A DNA stretch of 64,000 bases from RHLJ01 sp965601955 (GTDB taxonomy: Bacteria > Bacteroidota > Rhodothermia > Balneolales > Balneolaceae), in assembly GCA_965601955.1 (NCBI GenBank), contig OZ271855.1, forward strand, positions 3,162,001 through 3,226,000, read 5' to 3'. The stretch's first letter is position 1. Every line of letters begins with the position of its first letter. A program made the position numbers and the translations under genes. Below are positions 58,606 through 64,000 of the stretch, one piece after another. The notes beneath the pieces are model-generated. The model had not been told where the DNA came from, made no database searches, and worked only from the letters and a program-made list of their open reading frames with translations.

Positions 58606-60090
58606 CTATTTCTGGGCAGGGATCTTTAGCACGGTACCTTGCTGAATGGTCTCATCTAACTCAACTTGATTCAATATTGCTACATCAAGGGGCTTGATAT
58701 TCATGGGCAAATCGGATGGTAGTAAAGAAGAAAACGAAGCTGTTCTTGGAGCCTCAACTAATTCAATTCGAACCGGCTCAACATTCAGAATATCAGGATC
58801 ACTTACCCCATCAAAACCTAAGGGGACAGAATTAAATCGAGTCCTGTACTCATTGTATTGAGTACTCGTTGTGTAGCTGAGGAATTGATAAATATTCCCG
58901 TCGTATGAAATAGCCGAGACATCAATGGTAAGTTCAGTGCCGTCATCAGTGTTGGCTGTGGCTTCTGCTTCATATCCTGAATATCCATTTATATTGATAG
59001 CGCCCTGATCAACGGTAGTTACCCCTTCCTGATTCAGAAATGCCTGAACGGCAGCTTCAGGACTGTCGCTTTCCGAGTTAATAGTAAACTGGATAACAGC
59101 ATCCTGGGCTTCATTTACAAGGATAACAGCCGTTGGTTGGTTGTACACTATAAACCCATCCGGGACGGGAAATTCGAAGGCTAAATCAGGATGATAAAAT
59201 ACTCCATCACTTTCAAAACCTTCTCTTGGATTATCTCCAAACATTAGCCCGTCTATTTTCGAGAGAAATTCTTCCCTGTTAATGATATCCATTTCATAGC
59301 CTTGACCTGCCCAACCATCAGCCATTCTGGGGATGTTCTTTTCTCGCTCACCCGGATCAGGATGAGAAGATAAATGGGACGGAATACTGTGTCCCGCTTT
59401 ATCCGAAATTCTTTTCAAGGAAGTGAAAAATTCTCCCCCCTCTGCTGCTACATATCCTTCCATAGCCGAATATTCTACTCCAAGCGCATCCGATTCCCTT
59501 TCATGTTCTCTGCTGTAGCTTAGAAATAGAAGTTGTGCCGTTTGACTGCTTAACTGAAGGATGTTTCCTCCATCAAGGCCAAATGATTCGCCTAATATTG
59601 CTCCACCTATAATAAAAACTTGACCAAATTGTTGGTTAGCTGCTCTTATTGATGCATGTCGGGCTACTACATGCCCAATCTCGTGACCTAGTACTACCAT
59701 CAACTGTGCTTCATTATCTAAATGGCTGAGTAAGCCACGGGTTACATATACATAACCACCTGGCAGTGCAAAAGCATTTACAACAGGGCTGTTTAGCACC
59801 CGAAAAGTAAATTCGGTATTTCGATATTCTTCAGGTGTGTCCTCTCGATTAAAATGACTTACTTCAAGTAGTTCTTCTCCAAGCCTGGTCACATAATCGG
59901 CAAGCTCCTGGTTGTCATACAAACCATATTGAGCGATAATCTCTCCATCGGCCTCTTCCCCGATCTGCTTTTCCTTTTCCCATGAATATCCATAAACACG
60001 CTTATTTCCTGACAGTAGGCTTGTTTGATAGGAAACACAGGCTGAGTTAATAAAAAGGGCTGCAAGTGCTAAGTATAAATAACGCTTCAT
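58606..60090 (-). CDS. M48-family metallopeptidase lipoprotein with C-terminal LysM-like tail
   Basis: A protein of 494 residues with an SPII signal (LYLALAALFINSAC; lipidated Cys18). The M48 zinc motif is LGHEIGHVVARHA (His136, Glu137, His140), with the third ligand in SREHERESDALG. Residues of about 290-430 are a second domain, a stress-like beta region (PDLAFEFPVPDGFIVYNQPT). The last 50 residues (PLDVAILNQVELDETIQQGT, then VLKIP) look like a short LysM-type repeat. It resembles BepA/YfgC-type periplasmic proteases that watch over outer-membrane assembly. Confidence 0.88.
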   Translation of the reverse strand: MKRYLYLALAALFINSACVSYQTSLLSGNKRVYGYSWEKEKQIGEEADGEIIAQYGLYDNQELADYVTRLGEELLEVSHFNREDTPEEYRNTEFTFRVLNSPVVNAFALPGGYVYVTRGLLSHLDNEAQLMVVLGHEIGHVVARHASIRAANQQFGQVFIIGGAILGESFGLDGGNILQLSSQTAQLLFLSYSREHERESDALGVEYSAMEGYVAAEGGEFFTSLKRISDKAGHSIPSHLSSHPDPGEREKNIPRMADGWAGQGYEMDIINREEFLSKIDGLMFGDNPREGFESDGVFYHPDLAFEFPVPDGFIVYNQPTAVILVNEAQDAVIQFTINSESDSPEAAVQAFLNQEGVTTVDQGAININGYSGYEAEATANTDDGTELTIDVSAISYDGNIYQFLSYTTSTQYNEYRTRFNSVPLGFDGVSDPDILNVEPVRIELVEAPRTASFSSLLPSDLPMNIKPLDVAILNQVELDETIQQGTVLKIPAQK

Positions 60091-60133
60091 TTTTATTGGA
60101 TGCTAGATTGCTAAGTAAACTTTAATCAGAATA

Positions 60134-61156
60134 TTATTTCAAAATATTCACTTCCGGGGTAAGTAGAACATTAAATTTTTCTTCAATTGATTTCATAATC
60201 TCTTGAGCCAATTCCCAAATTTCACTTCCCGTTGCTTTCCCGTGATTTACTAAAACCAATGCCTGCTTTTCATGTACCCCGGCATCTCCTTTCCGATACC
60301 CCTTCCAGCCTGCTTTATCGATGAGCCAACCTGCAGGTACTTTAACGAGGTGCTCAGTAACTGCGTACCCCGGAAGTTCAGGATATTCTTTCTTGAGATC
60401 ATCAAATTGGAAAACAGATATGACAGGGTTTTTAAAAAAACTCCCCGTATTTCCAATCTCGTTGGGATCGGGCAGTTTACTTTGACGAACCTCAATTACA
60501 GCGTCGCTTACCTCTTTGATCCCTGGATTCTCAATTCCATTTTCTTCGAGCTTTTGCTTTAGACTGGTATAGTCAAATCTTGGTACTGGTTGTTTGGAGA
60601 GCCTTAACGTTACCGAAATGATTATCACTTTTCCTTTAAGCTCTCTTTTAAAGATACTGTCTCTATAGCCAAATCTGCATTGTTGAACATCTTTCGTGAT
60701 CAGCTTCTTTTCTTCCAGGTGCCAGGCTTCGAGCTCAACAAATACTTCTTGTAGCTCTACACCATATGCTCCAATATTCTGGATGGGAGCAGCTCCAACT
60801 GTTCCGGGAATTAAAGAAAGGTTTTCGATGCCTCCGTAGCCCTTGTCAATACACCAAAGCACCAGCCGATGCCAATTCTCTCCCGCTCCAATCTTAAGTA
60901 TTACCTCGTCATCATTTTCATCAACAACTTCTAAACCGGTAATACGATTTACGATGATAAGGCCCTGAAAATCTTTCACAAAAAGAATATTACTACCCTC
61001 TCCAAGTATCAGTATTTCAAGATTTTTCTCCTGGGCAAAATCCACGGCTGCAACCAGGTCATCTTGTGTTGTACACTCCACCAGGTATTCCGCTTTTACC
61101 GAAACTCCCATGGTTGTGTAAGGACTTAAATCTACCTGCTCCTTTACTATTATCAT
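60134..61156 (-). CDS. murB: UDP-N-acetylenolpyruvoylglucosamine reductase
   Basis: Reduces UDP-GlcNAc-enolpyruvate to UDP-MurNAc with NADPH and FAD, in the cytosol. The 340-residue length is that of type I MurB. The FAD-binding part shows LEILILGEGSNILFVKDFQG and GYGGIENLSLIPGTVGAAPI followed by QNIGAYGVE. The catalytic Ser is in GNTGSFFKNPV, and the C-terminal domain includes AGWLIDKAGWKGYRKGDAGV. It overlaps the upstream gldE-like gene (ATGA), so the two are coupled. Confidence 0.97.
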   Translation of the reverse strand: MIIVKEQVDLSPYTTMGVSVKAEYLVECTTQDDLVAAVDFAQEKNLEILILGEGSNILFVKDFQGLIIVNRITGLEVVDENDDEVILKIGAGENWHRLVLWCIDKGYGGIENLSLIPGTVGAAPIQNIGAYGVELQEVFVELEAWHLEEKKLITKDVQQCRFGYRDSIFKRELKGKVIIISVTLRLSKQPVPRFDYTSLKQKLEENGIENPGIKEVSDAVIEVRQSKLPDPNEIGNTGSFFKNPVISVFQFDDLKKEYPELPGYAVTEHLVKVPAGWLIDKAGWKGYRKGDAGVHEKQALVLVNHGKATGSEIWELAQEIMKSIEEKFNVLLTPEVNILK

Positions 61157-62541
61157 GATGTAACTGATCCGCTATCAGATACTACTTCTCTTAACTCATC
61201 CACCTTAACACGTACTTTTTTGATCCGATTATTTTGAACCGAGTGTACGGTTAGTTCGAGATTTCTGAACTTAACTCTTACCCCTACTGTAGGAAGGCTC
61301 TCTGTAAGATGATAGATCAATCCTCCCAAAGTTTCATACTCATCATCTTCGGAGGTGAGCTCACATTCCAAAATATCTTCCATATCATCGAGATCGATCT
61401 GGGCATCAAAGATATAAATGCCACTTTTGAACCTGGTATACAGACTTGGCTCTTCCCCCTCATCATCCACGATATCACCAACGATCTCTTCCAGAATATC
61501 ATCCATGGTTATAAGCCCCTCTGTTCCGCCATACTCGTCTACTACCACAGCCATATGTGTCTTTTCTTTTTGAAAGTCACGAAGTAGGTCGTCGAGTTTT
61601 TTTGTTATGGGTATAAATAGTGCTTTGCGGGAAATAGTCTTCCAGTTCAGGCTTGGCTCCTCTTCAACTCTATTCAAATATGGGAGTACATCTTTGGTAT
61701 AAATAACCCCATGAATGGTATCAAGATCATTTTCATAAAGTGGCATCCTGGAAAGGCTGTGCTCCTTGATTAATTTGAGAACATCTTTAAGGGAATCGTC
61801 CACTGATACTCCAATAATGCTCACTCTCGATGTCATGATCTCTCTTACTGTTGTTGTGCCAAACTCAATCACGTTTTCTATGATTTCGCGTTCATCTTCT
61901 TTAATAGAACCTTCTTTTTCACTTACCTCTGCCATCGTTTTGATGTCTTCGGAAGTCATCTTTGTAGTGGGCTTTGGGAGATAACGTTCCAGGCTTACTG
62001 CACTTTCTGCGAGTAACGTGGCTATCGGCTTAAGCAGAATGAATAGGACATAGATAAACCCACTTACCCTCCGGGACACCTGAAGCGGATTGTTAATAGC
62101 GATGATCTTCGGAGTGATTTCGCTTAAGATTAAAATTGTAAAGGTTAGTACTACAACTTCAATGGCATAAACAAGTACTTCTGAAAGGCCAATCAGAACC
62201 ATCAAGCTCCCGGTTATTGCGGCTGCCATAACGGATGCCATGATATTGGTGAAAGTATTCCCAATTAAAATAGTAGCTAATAACCTTCTGGGCCTGTTGA
62301 GCATTGACAGAATTCTGTCATCTGCTGAATGGGGTTTCTCATCTTGCTTTAAATCTTCCAGCCTGTGCGTCAGAGAAAAAAAAGCAACCTCTGAGCCTGA
62401 AAACACCGCTGAAAAGACAAGCCCCAAAATCATAATTGCAGCTTGAATGCCGATTACCAGCATATCAATTTCGCCGGAAGAAACTATAAATGCCGTGTTT
62501 TGAAATGCTAAAGAAAGAGTATCAAAAAAATTATAGATCAA
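61153..62541 (-). CDS. GldE-like CNNM/CBS/CorC-domain membrane protein
   Basis: A protein of 462 residues. A CNNM (DUF21) domain with about four helices (about 25-200, including SAVFSGSEVAFFSLTHRLED) is followed by a CBS pair (about 215-340: VREIMTSRVSIIGVSVDDSL, TIHGVIYTKDVLPYL and MAVVVDEYGGTEGLITMDDI) and a CorC_HlyC domain at the end. The family handles Mg/Co ions or, as GldE, is linked to gliding and lipoprotein/T9SS function in Bacteroidota. The ssb gene directly upstream is the usual gldE neighbour, which favours GldE. It overlaps murB. Confidence 0.88.
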   Translation of the reverse strand: MIYNFFDTLSLAFQNTAFIVSSGEIDMLVIGIQAAIMILGLVFSAVFSGSEVAFFSLTHRLEDLKQDEKPHSADDRILSMLNRPRRLLATILIGNTFTNIMASVMAAAITGSLMVLIGLSEVLVYAIEVVVLTFTILILSEITPKIIAINNPLQVSRRVSGFIYVLFILLKPIATLLAESAVSLERYLPKPTTKMTSEDIKTMAEVSEKEGSIKEDEREIIENVIEFGTTTVREIMTSRVSIIGVSVDDSLKDVLKLIKEHSLSRMPLYENDLDTIHGVIYTKDVLPYLNRVEEEPSLNWKTISRKALFIPITKKLDDLLRDFQKEKTHMAVVVDEYGGTEGLITMDDILEEIVGDIVDDEGEEPSLYTRFKSGIYIFDAQIDLDDMEDILECELTSEDDEYETLGGLIYHLTESLPTVGVRVKFRNLELTVHSVQNNRIKKVRVKVDELREVVSDSGSVTS

Positions 62542-62593
62542 GAAAGTGAGCTAATTTTCAAGAATGTAATGAGCTAATAAGTTGCTACAAAAT

Positions 62594-62624
62594 AAAAAAG
62601 CGCCGAAGCAAAGCCCCGACGCTT
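62594..62624 (-). terminator. Rho-independent terminator of ssb
   Basis: On the minus strand AAGCGTCG pairs with CGGCGCTT (one wobble) and is followed by six T, 23 nt after the ssb stop. It would limit readthrough into the gldE-like gene. Confidence 0.85.
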
Positions 62625-62646
62625 AAAAGGTACCAAAAAATGGTGT

Positions 62647-63108
62647 TTAAAATGGAAGATCGTCATCCATATCATCAAAGTTACTGCCTAACTCTACATT
62701 GCTAGACATTTGTGAACTTTGTGCGGCTGGTGTGCCTTGTCCAGGATTTTGATTTGCGGGACCTGAACCTCCGCTTCCTTTACTATCAAGCATGGTCATT
62801 TGTAACGCTTTGATTTCAGTGGTATACCTCTTTTGCCCCTGATTATCTTCCCACTGGCGGGTTTGCAAAGGACCTTCAACATAGATCAAAGAACCTTTTC
62901 TAAGGTACTGCTGACAAATCTCTGCTAACCTGCCCCATGCAACCACACGGTGCCATTCGGTTCGTTCCTGGTATTCTCCATTTCCGTCCTTGTAGCGCTC
63001 GCTTGTGGCAAGGCTAAGTGTTGCAACGGCGGTATTAGCCTGGGTGTATCTTACTTCTGGATCCTGGCCTAGTCGGCCAATTAACATTACTTTATTTAGT
63101 GAACTCAT
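62647..63108 (-). CDS. ssb: Single-stranded DNA-binding protein
   Basis: An OB-fold protein of 153 residues that coats single-stranded DNA during replication and repair. The N-terminal part reads NKVMLIGRLGQDPEVRYTQA, with EWHRVVAWGRLAEICQQYLR and KGSLIYVEGPLQTRQWED in the fold. A Gly/Ser/Gln-rich linker follows, and the acidic tip DDMDDDLPF is the partner-binding tail. The length is typical. Confidence 0.97.
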   Translation of the reverse strand: MSSLNKVMLIGRLGQDPEVRYTQANTAVATLSLATSERYKDGNGEYQERTEWHRVVAWGRLAEICQQYLRKGSLIYVEGPLQTRQWEDNQGQKRYTTEIKALQMTMLDSKGSGGSGPANQNPGQGTPAAQSSQMSSNVELGSNFDDMDDDLPF

Positions 63109-63231
63109 TACGTATCCTGCTGTCTAATTAGTGTTTCGTTTTGCAAGGTAAGACTTAATTAAACCGAATGCCTTACAAAGAAATTTTTATCGAGCAAGGA
63201 TCATTAAGTATTACTTAATGATATTTTTTGA

Positions 63232-64000
63232 TCACTCTTCTGACCACCCAAATATCTTACGCACTCTTTTTAATGTAATGGCATGCTTTTCAGAGCCTTC
63301 TGTACCAAGAAGAAAAGCATAGGGCTTAAGTTCGGTTACACTTTCACAGAATATTTTAAGCATCCCCAGTGATGGAATTACCAAGAACATACCCGGAAGC
63401 CCCCAAATTAATCCTCCGGCAATTAATGAGAAAATGATGACCAGGGGATTTATGCGAACATACGATCCCGTGATATTTGGGGTAAGAATATTATTTTCGG
63501 TGAACTGGATAACAAAAAACTGGATGACTACCGCTCCGGCTATAGCTGGAGATTGAACAGCCAACACAAAAATGGCTACTATACCATATCCAAGTACGGT
63601 ACCCAAATATGGAATAAGGTTAAATATCGCGGCTATTACGCCTAATAAAATCGGATACTTTACTCCTATTAATTGAAAACCAAGGGAGTTTATTACTACT
63701 AAAATCAGGCAAACCACAATCAACCCTTTGAGGTATTTTGGCACTACAAACGCTGCCTTATTTATTACTTCTTGCGCAGTAACTTCATTTTCCTTTTTTA
63801 CCACCATTGAAATAAAATCCCTGAACTTGTCTCTATAAAATAGAAGCAGGAAAGTATACACCGGGATAAGTGCTAATGCGATAACAGTATTCCTTCCAGC
63901 CTCAATCAGAGACCCAAAATAATCTCCTGAAAGACCGGCTGTAGTCAGGATAGAATTCTGCTGCTCAACGGGTATCCCCATAACATCTACAATCCACGTT
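63232..64000 (-). CDS. AI-2E-family transporter, C-terminal part (cut by window edge)
   Basis: The reading frame is open at the right edge (T-W-I-V-D-V ahead of the first Met at 63981), so the N-terminus lies outside. The visible 256 residues have five to six hydrophobic segments. They carry the family pattern NSLGFQLIGVKYPILLGVIA, AAIFNLIPYLGTVLGYGIVA, FFVIQFTENNILTPNITGSY and NPLVIIFSLIAGGLIWGLPG. Members include the TqsA-like permease and Na+/H+ antiporters; the substrate cannot be assigned. Confidence 0.9.
   Translation of the reverse strand, partial: TWIVDVMGIPVEQQNSILTTAGLSGDYFGSLIEAGRNTVIALALIPVYTFLLLFYRDKFRDFISMVVKKENEVTAQEVINKAAFVVPKYLKGLIVVCLILVVINSLGFQLIGVKYPILLGVIAAIFNLIPYLGTVLGYGIVAIFVLAVQSPAIAGAVVIQFFVIQFTENNILTPNITGSYVRINPLVIIFSLIAGGLIWGLPGMFLVIPSLGMLKIFCESVTELKPYAFLLGTEGSEKHAITLKRVRKIFGWSEE

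Noticed and set aside
1..64000. CRISPR arrays, tRNA or rRNA genes, insertion sequences, prophage
   Set aside because: No regularly spaced repeats, cloverleaf-type genes, transposase or phage structural genes were recognised on reading both strands.

Overview
The window reads as chromosomal DNA of a marine, Bacteroidota-like bacterium, most likely of the Balneolaeota (Balneola/Gracilimonas type). This is inferred from a Por (type IX) secretion C-terminal domain with the NYPNPFNPTT signature, many SPI/SPII-exported proteins, a eukaryote-like type II glutamine synthetase, menaquinone genes, the ssb-gldE neighbourhood, weak Shine-Dalgarno sequences and several TTG starts. No rRNA, tRNA, CRISPR array, transposase or prophage was recognised.

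Layout. 1-5.3 kb: 5' part of leuS, then a tandemly duplicated two-gene module (exported protein + Fn3-like lipoprotein). 5.3-14.4 kb (minus strand): LuxC-like reductase, LuxE-like acyl ligase, beta-propeller protein, purD, tpiA, a thioredoxin-fold lipoprotein, gatB and an RNA m5C methyltransferase. 14.4-20.8 kb: rhodanese lipoprotein, pckA, and a carbohydrate-related set (CBM9-like protein, family-10-like glycosidase, OprB-type porin). 20.8-31.1 kb: an AT-rich accessory zone of short, separately organised genes (GNATs, AraC regulators, VOC, DUF1801, DUF2200, serine hydrolase, cupin, a regulator remnant) ending in a 575-residue nuclease-metallopeptidase fusion bracketed by an exact 22-bp direct repeat. 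31.2-35.5 kb: two secreted metallophosphatases and a MerC-FolE pair. 35.7-44.5 kb: class III cyclase, prfA, purK, a type IX-secreted 941-residue protein, purE, an RRM protein, DoxX and YbjQ. 44.6-49.5 kb: an ECF sigma operon ending in a DUF4097-like surface protein, and a MacB-type permease. 49.6-58.5 kb: csaA, glnA, menA-menC-menE, purB, amt and a TorF-like porin. 58.6-64 kb (minus strand): M48 lipoprotein, murB, gldE-like, ssb and a partial AI-2E-family permease.

Genes that work together: purD, purK, purE and purB serve de novo IMP/AMP synthesis but are dispersed. menA-menC-menE form a tight operon. glnA and amt (ammonium assimilation and uptake) share a 12-bp upstream motif, a candidate nitrogen operator. 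The glnA/menA intergenic region also carries two perfect DnaA boxes. The ECF sigma gene, a membrane protein and a beta-helical exported protein are coupled by ATGA overlaps. Several intergenic gaps are filled by dispersed inverted-repeat elements.

The most unusual locus is the nuclease-leishmanolysin-like fusion at 28.7-30.5 kb with its flanking direct repeats. It looks like a single-gene insertion and a candidate conflict or defence effector. Other points of interest are a LuxC/LuxE pair without luciferase, a likely CTG start at 4377, and a 5' leader hairpin that pairs with the ribosome-binding site of the DoxX gene.
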